Origin: Ruminococcus sp.
GTDB lineage: Bacteria > Bacillota > Clostridia > Oscillospirales > Ruminococcaceae
Assembly: GCA_029063695.1 (NCBI GenBank)
Contig: JAIDNR010000379.1
Coordinates: 1-13,405 of the forward strand
Direction of reading: 5' to 3'
Length of the DNA stretch: 13,405 nucleotides
Shown here: piece by piece, positions 1 through 8,092 of the stretch
Numbering within the stretch: the first letter of the stretch is position 1
How the letters are laid out: each line of letters opens with the position of its first letter
Made by a program: the position numbers and the translations under genes
The notes under the pieces: model-generated
Told to the model about the DNA's origin: nothing
Databases searched by the model: none
The model's input: only the letters and a program-made list of their open reading frames with translations

Positions 1-38
1 GAGGTCTTATTTTTCTACCCATAGCTAAAGCTTTTTTG

Positions 39-64
39 AACCCCCAGTAAAACTGGGGGTTTTC
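39..64 (+). terminator. Rightward intrinsic terminator at left edge
   Basis: A nine-base stem (39-47 with 53-61, AACCCCCAG against CTGGGGGTT) closes a five-base loop TAAAA. It is followed on the plus strand by a short T run (60-63). No T run follows on the minus strand, so it probably ends a rightward gene lying off the left edge that converges on rpoC. All three forward frames are open for only a few codons in bases 1-48, so the tail of that gene cannot be identified. Confidence 0.7.
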
Positions 65-71
65 GTTGCAC

Positions 72-110
72 AAAAAAACTGCTGTACCGTATTTCAGGTA
101 CAGCAGTTTT
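72..110 (-). terminator. rpoBC operon terminator
   Basis: A perfect 14-bp stem (75-88 with 97-110, AAAACTGCTGTACC against GGTACAGCAGTTTT) closes an eight-base loop. Read leftward it ends in seven T residues (complement of 72-78). It starts about a dozen bases after the rpoC stop codon, the expected place for the operon terminator. The arm also gives some Ts in the rightward direction, so weak bidirectional action is possible. The stem core resembles the terminator at 11652-11695. Confidence 0.88.
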
Positions 111-122
111 GTATTATTTCAA

Positions 123-3100
123 TCAGCCTATGGAATTGGCAGTATTTATGCTGTGATCAATTGAAGAAGATGACGATTCATTCTTCACAACCTTTACATG
201 ATTGTAGCAGTCCATACCTGTTCCGGCAGGAATAAGCTTACCAATAATAACATTCTCTTTAAGTCCGAGAAGTTTGTCGCTCTTGCCTCTGATTGCGGCA
301 TCTGTGAGAGCCTTTGTCGTCTCCTGGAATGAAGCCGCAGACATAAAGCTGTCTGAATTTGACGAAGCCTTTGTAATACCCTGAAGAACAGGAGTATATT
401 GTACAAGCTGTAAATCATATTCGCCTGAATCAATACGTGCCTGAATTTCACTGTTGATTGCATCGATTTCCTTGCAGTCAACGAGAGTTCCAGGAAGCAG
501 ATAGCTTGAACCTGTTTCTTCAACCTTAACTTTGCGGAGCATCTGGCGGACAATAACTTCAATATGCTTATCGTTGATGTCAACACCCTGCAAGCGATAA
601 ACTTTCTGAACTTCATTTATAATATAGTTCTGGACTTCCTGAGTTCCGAGAATATTGAGAATATCAGCCGGATAAATATTACCCTCTGTGAGACGTGTTC
701 CCTTTGTGATTTTCTCACCCTCTGCAACACGCTTTTTGAGATTATACGGAATCATATAATTTTCTTCTTCGCCTGTTTCGTCATTTCTTACAACAATATT
801 TGTTGTAGTCTTGACTTCCTCAATGTGAACAGTTCCCGAAATTCTCGAAAGAATAGCCGCACCCTTTGGACGTCTGCTCTCGAAAAGTTCTTCAACACGA
901 GGGAGACCCTGTGTAATATCTTCCGCATCGGCAGAAGCAACACCGCCTGTATGGAATGTTCTCATTGTAAGCTGTGTACCTGGTTCACCGATTGACTGAG
1001 CAGCAATTACACCGACAGCCTCGCCGACTGATACAATATTATTAAATGCAAGATTTGCACCGTAACACTTTGCACAGACACCTGTTTTTGCCTTACAGTT
1101 AAGAACAGAGCGTATTTTTATCTTTTCAATGCCTGAATCGATAATCTTCTTTGCATCTGCATCGGTAACAAGTCTGTTTCTGGAAACAATAAGCTCACCT
1201 GATTCATCTCTGAAATCATCTGCAAGGAATCTTCCCACAAGTCTTTCCGAAAGCGGTTCAACAACTTCATTTCCGTTTCTGATTTCATATACTTCTATTC
1301 CGTCTGTTGTACCGCAGTCCTCCTCACGGATAATAACGTCCTGAGAAACATCAACAAGACGACGTGTAAGATAACCCGAGTCAGCAGTACGGAGAGCCGT
1401 ATCGGCAAGACCTTTTCTCGCACCACGGGACGCAATAAAGTATTCGAGGATATTAAGTCCCTCACGGTAATTTGCACGGATAGGAATTTCAATAACCGCA
1501 CCGGAAGTATTTGCAATAAGTCCACGCATTCCAGCAAGCTGTCTAATCTGTGAAATAGAACCTCTCGCACCTGAGTCAGCCATCATCCAAATAGGATTGT
1601 ATTTATCGAAATTAGCTTTAAGTGCATTTGTAACTTCATCAGTTGTATTTGTCCAGAGAGCCACTATCTTAGCGGACTTCTCCTGAGCCGAAATATAACC
1701 GTAATTATATTCTTCTGTAATCTCCTGTACCTCAGCATCTGCCCTTGCAAGAATTTCTTTCTTCTGAGGCGGAATTGTTGCATCACATACGGCAACCGTA
1801 AGAGCTGCCCTTGTCGAATATTTATAACCAAGTGCCTTGATTCTGTCAAGAACTTCGGAAGTTGTTGTAGTACCATGAATCTTGATACAGCGTTCAATAA
1901 TATCAGAAAGTTTCTTCTTTCCAACGAGGAATGAAACTTCAAGGTCGAATTGCTTATCTGAATTTGTTCTGTCAACATATCCGAGATTCTGCGGAATATT
2001 TTCATTGAAAATAAGTCTGCCGACTGTTGCATCAATAATCTTTGATACTTTCTTATCGCCAATGTCCTTTGTAATTCTTACCTTGATATTAGCGTGCAGT
2101 GAAACATCATGGTCGTTATAAGCCATGAGAGCCTCATTGACATCACGGAATACCTTGCCCTCACCAAGTTCGCCGGGCTTATCCATAGTAAGATAATATG
2201 AACCGAGTACCATATCCTGTGAAGGAACTGCAACAGGCTTTCCGTCCGAAGGTTTAAGCAGGTTATTTGCCGCAAGCATGAGGAATCTTGCTTCAGCCTG
2301 AGCTTCAGCGGAAAGCGGAAGATGTACAGCCATCTGGTCACCGTCGAAATCGGCATTGAAAGCTGAACATACAAGCGGATGAAGTTTGATTGCACGACCC
2401 TCGACAAGAATCGGTTCAAATGCCTGAATACCGAGACGGTGAAGCGTAGGAGCACGGTTGAGCATTACAGGGTGGTCTTTAATAACGTCCTCAAGAGCGT
2501 CCCATACCTTATTGTCTGCACGGTCAATAAGCTTTCTTGCGGACTTGATATTTGCAATAGCTTTCTTGTCAACAAGTCTTTTGAGTACAAACGGCTTGAA
2601 AAGTTCAAGAGCCATTTCTTTCGGAAGTCCGCACTGATACATTTTAAGTTCAGGACCAACGACGATAACAGAACGTCCCGAATAGTCAACACGCTTACCG
2701 AGAAGATTCTGACGGAAACGTCCCTGCTTACCTTTAAGCATATCGGAAAGTGACTTCAATGCACGGTTGCTCGGACCTGTAACGGGTCTGCCGTGTCTGC
2801 CATTATCAATAAGAGCATCAACAGCTTCCTGAAGCATACGTTTTTCATTTCTTACAATAATATCTGGAGCATCAAGCTCAATCATCTTGATAAGACGGTT
2901 GTTTCTGTTGATAACACGTCTGTAGAGGTCATTGAGGTCGGAAGTTGCATAACGTCCGCCGTCAAGCATAATCATAGGACGGAGGTCAGGAGGAATTACG
3001 GGAATAACATTGAGAATCATCCATTCAGGCTTGTTTCCTGAAAGACGGAATGCCTCAATAATCTGTAATCTCTTGATTAATTTGACTTTTTTCTGTCCTG

Positions 3101-3851
3101 CCGGAAGTCCGACAAGTTCATTTTTGAGGTCATCTGAACAAATCTCAATATTATTTTTCCACTCAATATCAGTGAGTTCCGCAAATTTACGGCATTCATC
3201 ACAGTCACATTCAAGAGGATTATTAAAACATTCGGGTTTCAAACCTGTAACAGAAACTTTGCCGAGTTCTATAAGTCTTTCCTTATGGGCATCATATCTT
3301 GCAGGGTCATACTCATTAAGAAGTTTCTGAATAGCTTCCGCACCCATTTCAGCCTTGAAATCATCTCCGTATTTTTCAAGATAAGAAAGATATTCCTTTT
3401 CGGAAAGAAGCTGTTTCTTTACAAGCTCAGTATTTCCAGGGTCTGTAACAATATATTTTGTGAAGTAAAGAACTTCTTCAAGACGTTTCTGGGAAATTTC
3501 AAGCACCTGTCCGATTCTTGAGGGAGTACCCTTGAAATACCAGATATGCGAAACAGGAGCAGCAAGCTCGATTCTTCCCATTCTTTCACGGCGGACTCTT
3601 GCCCTTGTCACTTCAACTCCGCAGCGGTCGCATACCTTGCCTTTAAAGCGTATCTTCTTGAATTTTCCGCAGTGGCACTCCCAGTCTTTTGTAGGTCCGA
3701 ATATTTTTTCACAGAAAAGACCGTCCTTTTCAGGTTTCTGTGTTCTGTAGTTTATGGTTTCGGGTCTTGTAACAATACCATATGACCAGCTTCTTATCTG
3801 TTCAGGCGAAGCAAGACCGATTTTTATTGATTCAAAAGTATTAAATTTCAA
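123..3851 (-). CDS. rpoC: RNA polymerase subunit beta prime
   Basis: This is the largest catalytic subunit of the core RNA polymerase; with beta it forms the active-centre cleft. The protein is 1242 residues, slightly longer than the roughly 1200 usual in Firmicutes. Visible landmarks: N-terminal zinc finger (C59, C61, C74, C77); the catalytic NADFDGD motif at 499-505, whose three aspartates bind the Mg ion; bridge helix around 801-830; second zinc site (C846, C919, C926, C929); trigger-loop motif LTMRTFHTGG at 961-970. The start is TTG, chosen because AGGAGG lies seven bases upstream and the first residues match the family. Two oddities: residues about 183-246 form an extra segment with cysteines 208, 215, 217, 220 and 238, absent from the B. 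subtilis protein as I recall it; and bridge-helix position 809 is Arg where many bacteria have His. The C-terminus ends in a serine run. It is the second gene of the rpoB-rpoC operon. Confidence 0.99.
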   Translation of the reverse strand: MKFNTFESIKIGLASPEQIRSWSYGIVTRPETINYRTQKPEKDGLFCEKIFGPTKDWECHCGKFKKIRFKGKVCDRCGVEVTRARVRRERMGRIELAAPVSHIWYFKGTPSRIGQVLEISQKRLEEVLYFTKYIVTDPGNTELVKKQLLSEKEYLSYLEKYGDDFKAEMGAEAIQKLLNEYDPARYDAHKERLIELGKVSVTGLKPECFNNPLECDCDECRKFAELTDIEWKNNIEICSDDLKNELVGLPAGQKKVKLIKRLQIIEAFRLSGNKPEWMILNVIPVIPPDLRPMIMLDGGRYATSDLNDLYRRVINRNNRLIKMIELDAPDIIVRNEKRMLQEAVDALIDNGRHGRPVTGPSNRALKSLSDMLKGKQGRFRQNLLGKRVDYSGRSVIVVGPELKMYQCGLPKEMALELFKPFVLKRLVDKKAIANIKSARKLIDRADNKVWDALEDVIKDHPVMLNRAPTLHRLGIQAFEPILVEGRAIKLHPLVCSAFNADFDGDQMAVHLPLSAEAQAEARFLMLAANNLLKPSDGKPVAVPSQDMVLGSYYLTMDKPGELGEGKVFRDVNEALMAYNDHDVSLHANIKVRITKDIGDKKVSKIIDATVGRLIFNENIPQNLGYVDRTNSDKQFDLEVSFLVGKKKLSDIIERCIKIHGTTTTSEVLDRIKALGYKYSTRAALTVAVCDATIPPQKKEILARADAEVQEITEEYNYGYISAQEKSAKIVALWTNTTDEVTNALKANFDKYNPIWMMADSGARGSISQIRQLAGMRGLIANTSGAVIEIPIRANYREGLNILEYFIASRGARKGLADTALRTADSGYLTRRLVDVSQDVIIREEDCGTTDGIEVYEIRNGNEVVEPLSERLVGRFLADDFRDESGELIVSRNRLVTDADAKKIIDSGIEKIKIRSVLNCKAKTGVCAKCYGANLAFNNIVSVGEAVGVIAAQSIGEPGTQLTMRTFHTGGVASADAEDITQGLPRVEELFESRRPKGAAILSRISGTVHIEEVKTTTNIVVRNDETGEEENYMIPYNLKKRVAEGEKITKGTRLTEGNIYPADILNILGTQEVQNYIINEVQKVYRLQGVDINDKHIEVIVRQMLRKVKVEETGSSYLLPGTLVDCKEIDAINSEIQARIDSGEYDLQLVQYTPVLQGITKASSNSDSFMSAASFQETTKALTDAAIRGKSDKLLGLKENVIIGKLIPAGTGMDCYNHVKVVKNESSSSSIDHSINTANSIG

Positions 3852-3858
3852 ACTGCTA

Positions 3859-3864
3859 CCTCCT
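3859..3864 (-). promoter_or_regulatory. rpoC ribosome binding site (TTG start)
   Basis: Reading leftward, AGGAGG is followed by seven bases and then TTG AAA TTT. No ATG in that frame is better placed, so this site fixes a TTG start for rpoC. Confidence 0.88.
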
Positions 3865-3894
3865 GCAATTTAATGCTGAATACATGACTTATAC

Positions 3895-3919
3895 GCACGG
3901 CAGAAAATCCCTGCCGTGC
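3895..3919 (-). other. rpoB-rpoC intercistronic hairpin
   Basis: A perfect nine-base GC-rich inverted repeat (GCACGGCAG at 3895-3903, CTGCCGTGC at 3911-3919) with a seven-base loop lies between the rpoB stop and the rpoC start. No T run follows in either direction, so it is not a standard intrinsic terminator. Processing, mRNA stabilisation or partial pausing are possible roles; the sequence does not decide among them. Confidence 0.7.
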
Positions 3920-3935
3920 ATAATCTTTGATTTAA

Positions 3936-6900
3936 TTATTCATCATACGGGTCGTCAATGTCAAGAATGTCAAAATTCTCGTCGTCGCCGTTTTCACTGT
4001 CAAAAATATCCTTTTCGTCAGCATCAAAGTTGTATTCATCGTCCTTATCAACGGTATCAATATCCATGTCAATATCCATATCAATATCGTTTTCATCGTC
4101 TCCGACTCTGAATCCACCTTCGCCCATTTCCTCATCAGAATAGTTGTTAAGGTCAGAAGTTTCTTCTTCTGAATAACCCTCTCTTGTCGGAATCGGGTCA
4201 TCATCAAAGTCCTGTTTGAGGTCAATTTCTTCCTGATTCTCGTCAAGAACCTTTACATTAAGACCGAGAGACTGCATTTCCTTGATAAGAACCTTGAATG
4301 ATTCCGGAATGCCAGGAGTCGGAACATTCTGACCCTTGACAATAGCCTCATAAGTGTTTACACGTCCGATTGTATCGTCTGATTTTACAGTAAGAATTTC
4401 CTGAAGTGTATAAGCTGCACCGTATGCTTCCAATGCCCATACTTCCATTTCTCCGAAACGCTGTCCACCGAACTGTGCTTTACCGCCGAGAGGCTGCTGT
4501 GTTACAAGTGCATAAGGACCTACAGAACGTGCATGAATCTTATCATCAACAAGATGGTGAAGTTTGAGGTAATACATATATCCGACTGTTACACGGTTAT
4601 CGAACTTTTCACCTGTACGTCCGTCATAAAGGGTAAATTTACAATCTTCGGTAAATTCAAGAGCTTTCGGATTGATAACTTTATCCATTGCCTTAAGTTC
4701 AAATGGGTCATTTCTGTGTTCTTTATTGCGTTCATTCGCTTCACGGAAACACTCACGAATGTCATCTTCATGTGCACCGTCAAAAACAGGAGTCATGATA
4801 TGCCAGCCAAGAGCCTTACATGACATACCAAGATGAACTTCAAGTACCTGACCGATATTCATACGTGAAGGCACGCCGAGAGGATTAAGAACGATGTCAA
4901 GCGGTGTACCGTCAGGAAGGAACGGCATATCCTCCTCTGGAAGAATACGTGAAACGACACCCTTGTTTCCGTGACGACCAGCCATTTTATCGCCGACTGT
5001 AATCTTACGTTTCTGTGCAATATAACAGATAACACGCATATTTACACCTGCACTGAGTTCCTCACAGTTTTCTCTTGTGAATACCTTTACATCAACAATA
5101 ACACCTGCTTCACCGTGCGGTACTTTAAGTGAGTTATCACGGACTTCACGGGCTTTTTCGCCGAAAATAGCACGGAGAAGTCTTTCTTCAGCTGTAAGTT
5201 CTGTTTCGCCTTTAGGAGTTACCTTACCTACAAGAATATCGCCTGCCGTAACCTCAGAACCTATTCTGATAATACCGTTTTCGTCGAGATTTGCAAGTGC
5301 ATCATCGCCGACGTTTGGAATATCACGTGTAATTTCCTCAGGTCCGAGCTTTGTATCACGGCATTCAATCTCATATTCTTCAATATGAACAGATGTGAAT
5401 ACATCTTCACGGACAAGTCTTTCATTTAGAAGTACAGCATCTTCATAGTTATAGCCTTCCCATGTCATGAAGCCGATGAGGGCATTTTTACCGAGAGATA
5501 TTTCGCCGTCTGCTGTGGCAGGACCGTCTGCAAGCACCTGTCCTTTTTTGATTTCTTCACCTACTGAAACAATGGGTCGCTGATTTACACAAGTGCCCTG
5601 ATTTGAACGCTTGAACTTGATAAGTTCGTGCTTGCGTTCAATTCCGTCACTGCCGATAACATGAATCTTATCTGCATCAACATAGCTTACTTTACCGTCG
5701 CAGTCCGAAACGATACATACACCGGAGTCAACAGCGGCTTTATATTCCATACCTGTACCGACAAATGGTCTTTCGGTTTTAAGAAGAGGAACTGCCTGTC
5801 TCTGCATGTTTGAACCCATAAGTGCACGGTTAGCGTCATCATTTTCAAGGAACGGAATCATTGATGTAGCGACAGATACAACCATTTTCGGTGATACGTC
5901 CATATAGTCAACTATATCACGGTCACATTCAAGAATCTGGTCACGGTGACGTGCATTAACTCTTGGTCTTGCAAGCTTACCGTCCTCCGTGAGAGGTTCA
6001 TTTGCCTGTGCAACTACAAAATTATCTTCAACATCGGCAGTCATGTATACTACTTCGTTAGTTACAACGCCTGTTTCCTTATTAACTTTTCTGTAAGGAG
6101 CTTCAATAAAGCCGTATTCATTGATTCTTGCGAATGTTGCAAGATATGAGATAAGTCCGATATTAGGACCTTCAGGAGTTTCAATAGGACACATTCTGCC
6201 ATAGTGGCTGTAGTGTACGTCACGTACTTCAAATCCTGCACGGTCTCTTGAAAGACCGCCCGGACCGAGTGCGGAAAGTCGTCTTTTATGTGTAAGTTCA
6301 GCAAGAGGATTATTCTGGTCCATGAACTGTGAAAGTGGTGAGGAGCAGAAAAATTCTTTCATTGCAGAAGAAATAGGTCTGATATTGATAAGGGACTGAG
6401 GAGTAAGAGTATTTACGTCCTGAGTCTGAATGTTCATTCTTTCACGGATACCACGTTCCATACGTGCATAGCCGATACGGAACTGATTCTGGAGAAGTTC
6501 GCCGACAGAACGAATACGTCTGTTGCCGAGATGGTCAATATCATCAACAGTACCAACACCTTCACAGAGATTGATAAAATAACTGATTGTTGCAAAAATG
6601 TCATCAAGAATAATATGCTTCGGCACAAGCTCATCAGCCTTTTTCTTGATATTTTCTTCAAGTTCATCAGCATCTGCGGAGTTCTCTATAATTTCACGGA
6701 GAACTTTGAAAGAAACTTTCTCGTTTATGCCATACTTTTCAGCATCGAAATCAACATAGCCTTTAATATCAACCATGCCATTGCCTATGATTTTAGCAAC
6801 TCTCTCAACAAAACGAATCTGAGTTTCGCCACGTTCATTTGTATAGTACTCTTTTGCTTCTACAGTTACGAATGCACTGTATACGCCTGCCTGCTCGATT

Positions 6901-7856
6901 TCACAGGCTTTATCATAATTTACAGTCTCACCTGCATCTGCCATAATTTCACCTGTAAGCGGATTTACTACAGGCTCTGAAAGCGTATGACCCGCAAGAC
7001 GTGAAGCAATACCTAATTTTTTGTTATATTTATATCTACCGAAGCGACAGAGGTCATATCTCTTTGCATCAAAGAAAAGATTATTGAGATGTGTAACGGC
7101 ACTCTCAACTGTAGGAGGTTCGCCCGGACGGAGTTTTTTGTAAACGTCAATAAGAGCATCTGAATTGTTTTTTGTCTGGTCTTTCTGAAGAATGGTCTGT
7201 TTAAGTCTTTCGTCATCGCCGAAAAGCTCATATATTTCCTCATCAGAACCAATGCCCAAAGCACGGATAAATGTAGTAAGCGGAATTTTTCTGTTCTTAT
7301 CAATACGAACATAGACAACATCATTTGAGTCCATTTCATATTCAAGCCATGCACCTCTGTTAGGAATAACGGTTGTGCTGAAAAGGTCTTTACCTGTCTT
7401 GTCTTTTTCAACAGAATAATAAACACCCGGCGAACGCACAAGCTGTGATACGATAACACGTTCAGCACCATTGATAACGAAAGTTCCGCTGTCAGTCATA
7501 AGCGGGAAATCTCCCATATAAATATCGCTCTTGCTGACTTCACCTGTTTCTTTATTGCAGAGTATAGCAGTAGCCCTCATTGCAACCTGATACGTAGCAC
7601 CTCTCGACTTGCATTCGGCAAGGGTGTATTTAGGGGTATCGTCAAAACGATAGTCCTTGAAATTGAGGACGAGATTTCCGTTATAGTCGGTGATTGCCGT
7701 CATATCACGGAACACTTCTTTCAAGCCCTCTTCCCTGAACCACTTATACGAATTCTTTTGAACTTCGATAAGGTTCGGCATTTCCAGAGGTTCGGTAATT
7801 TTACCGAAGCTCATTCTGACATTCTTTCCCAACTGCTTAGGTGTAACTTTCACCAT
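3936..7856 (-). CDS. rpoB: RNA polymerase subunit beta
   Basis: Second catalytic subunit of the core RNA polymerase and the target of rifamycins. The protein has 1306 residues, about 100 more than the B. subtilis form. Landmarks: rifampicin region around 501-535 with the sensitive-type residues D513, H523, R526 and S528 (E. coli D516, H526, R529, S531); RPISSAMKEFF just before it; CPIETPEGPNIGLI at 556-569; GDKMAGRHGNKG at 955-966; and the conserved C-terminal block around 1121-1150 that packs against beta prime. Residues 1205-1306 form an acidic tail with 46 Asp/Glu and only five Lys/Arg, including a DIDM repeat. Within the rifampicin region C504 and P507 replace the Gly and Gln of E. coli. 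ATG is preceded by AAGGAGG eight to nine bases upstream. It is the first gene of the operon and has its own promoter; rplJ-rplL do not precede it. Confidence 0.99.
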   Translation of the reverse strand: MVKVTPKQLGKNVRMSFGKITEPLEMPNLIEVQKNSYKWFREEGLKEVFRDMTAITDYNGNLVLNFKDYRFDDTPKYTLAECKSRGATYQVAMRATAILCNKETGEVSKSDIYMGDFPLMTDSGTFVINGAERVIVSQLVRSPGVYYSVEKDKTGKDLFSTTVIPNRGAWLEYEMDSNDVVYVRIDKNRKIPLTTFIRALGIGSDEEIYELFGDDERLKQTILQKDQTKNNSDALIDVYKKLRPGEPPTVESAVTHLNNLFFDAKRYDLCRFGRYKYNKKLGIASRLAGHTLSEPVVNPLTGEIMADAGETVNYDKACEIEQAGVYSAFVTVEAKEYYTNERGETQIRFVERVAKIIGNGMVDIKGYVDFDAEKYGINEKVSFKVLREIIENSADADELEENIKKKADELVPKHIILDDIFATISYFINLCEGVGTVDDIDHLGNRRIRSVGELLQNQFRIGYARMERGIRERMNIQTQDVNTLTPQSLINIRPISSAMKEFFCSSPLSQFMDQNNPLAELTHKRRLSALGPGGLSRDRAGFEVRDVHYSHYGRMCPIETPEGPNIGLISYLATFARINEYGFIEAPYRKVNKETGVVTNEVVYMTADVEDNFVVAQANEPLTEDGKLARPRVNARHRDQILECDRDIVDYMDVSPKMVVSVATSMIPFLENDDANRALMGSNMQRQAVPLLKTERPFVGTGMEYKAAVDSGVCIVSDCDGKVSYVDADKIHVIGSDGIERKHELIKFKRSNQGTCVNQRPIVSVGEEIKKGQVLADGPATADGEISLGKNALIGFMTWEGYNYEDAVLLNERLVREDVFTSVHIEEYEIECRDTKLGPEEITRDIPNVGDDALANLDENGIIRIGSEVTAGDILVGKVTPKGETELTAEERLLRAIFGEKAREVRDNSLKVPHGEAGVIVDVKVFTRENCEELSAGVNMRVICYIAQKRKITVGDKMAGRHGNKGVVSRILPEEDMPFLPDGTPLDIVLNPLGVPSRMNIGQVLEVHLGMSCKALGWHIMTPVFDGAHEDDIRECFREANERNKEHRNDPFELKAMDKVINPKALEFTEDCKFTLYDGRTGEKFDNRVTVGYMYYLKLHHLVDDKIHARSVGPYALVTQQPLGGKAQFGGQRFGEMEVWALEAYGAAYTLQEILTVKSDDTIGRVNTYEAIVKGQNVPTPGIPESFKVLIKEMQSLGLNVKVLDENQEEIDLKQDFDDDPIPTREGYSEEETSDLNNYSDEEMGEGGFRVGDDENDIDMDIDMDIDTVDKDDEYNFDADEKDIFDSENGDDENFDILDIDDPYDE
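4055..4088 (-). repeat. 12-bp tandem repeat in rpoB tail
   Basis: Almost three copies of a 12-base unit (TATCAATATCCA with one T/G variation) lie in the 3' end of rpoB. They encode the acidic DIDM DIDM DID run in the beta-subunit tail. The unit is a multiple of three, so copy-number changes would keep the frame. Confidence 0.85.
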
Positions 7857-7883
7857 AGGCGGAACCTCCTTATTATTTTGCTT

Positions 7884-7912
7884 GCATATCCGTCACGGAA
7901 AGACAGATGTGC
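7884..7912 (-). promoter_or_regulatory. Hairpin in rpoB leader
   Basis: Read leftward, an arm at 7902-7912 pairs with an arm at 7884-7894. There are three outer pairs, one mismatch, then seven pairs including one G-U, around a seven-base loop. It sits just upstream of the rpoB ribosome binding site (7865-7871) in the predicted leader of about 175 nt. No T run follows. A role in leader folding or translation is possible, but it matches no riboswitch or protein-binding leader I know. Confidence 0.4.
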
Positions 7913-7963
7913 AGAATTACTTATAACTTTTTATGTTTTTGACAAAAAATTTTCTGAAACCTA

Positions 7964-7993
7964 TTGACAAGTGCAGCGATTATATGATATAAT
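7964..7993 (+). promoter_or_regulatory. Strong rightward sigma-A-type promoter
   Basis: A perfect -35 TTGACA (7964-7969), an 18-base spacer and a perfect -10 TATAAT (7988-7993) preceded by TG one base upstream (extended -10). The predicted start is near 8000. It lies inside the rpoB leader on the opposite strand and points at the rpoB promoter. The first terminator downstream is at 8093-8125, and the first gene only begins at 8247. Confidence 0.72.
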
Positions 7994-8005
7994 ATCTTGC
8001 AAAGG

Positions 8006-8074
8006 AAAACAGCATTTTTATATCGATACATTATATTATTTTATCATATTATTATAATGTTGTCAAGCTGTTTT
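8006..8074. repeat. Inverted repeat flanking the rpoB promoter
   Basis: AAAACAGC (8006-8013) and its complement GCTGTTTT (8067-8074) are separated by 53 bases containing the -35 and -10 of the rpoB promoter. The right arm abuts the -35 hexamer. It could be a pair of operator half-sites, a long stem in the rightward RNA, or chance in AT-rich DNA. Confidence 0.3.
8038..8066 (-). promoter_or_regulatory. Promoter of the rpoB-rpoC operon
   Basis: Read leftward: TTGACA (8066-8061), a 17-base spacer and TAAAAT (8043-8038), with TG one base before the -10. The predicted start is near 8031, giving a leader of about 175 nt before rpoB. A perfect TATAAT also occurs at 8035-8030 but its distance from this -35 (25 bases) is too long. 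This is the best leftward promoter in the rpoB upstream spacer. Confidence 0.72.
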
Positions 8075-8092
8075 TAACTTTTTAGCAATTTT

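Noticed and set aside
1..48. C-terminal end of a rightward gene at the left edge
   Set aside because: All three frames are open for only a few codons and none is recognisable; the adjacent terminator implies a gene there but not which frame.
564..3785. Several 70-150-codon frames antisense or out of frame within rpoC
   Set aside because: They lie entirely within a highly conserved gene and have no ribosome binding sites or family resemblance.
4055..4088. CRISPR-like or mobile repeat
   Set aside because: The 12-base units are directly adjacent, in frame and inside rpoB; there are no spacers.
3932..4246. Open frames on both strands over the rpoB tail
   Set aside because: They are by-products of the GAT/GAA-rich acidic tail, which removes stop codons in other frames; the predicted proteins are low complexity and lack start signals.
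8056..8080. Six-codon reading frame in the predicted rightward transcript
   Set aside because: It has no ribosome binding site and is too short to distinguish from chance.
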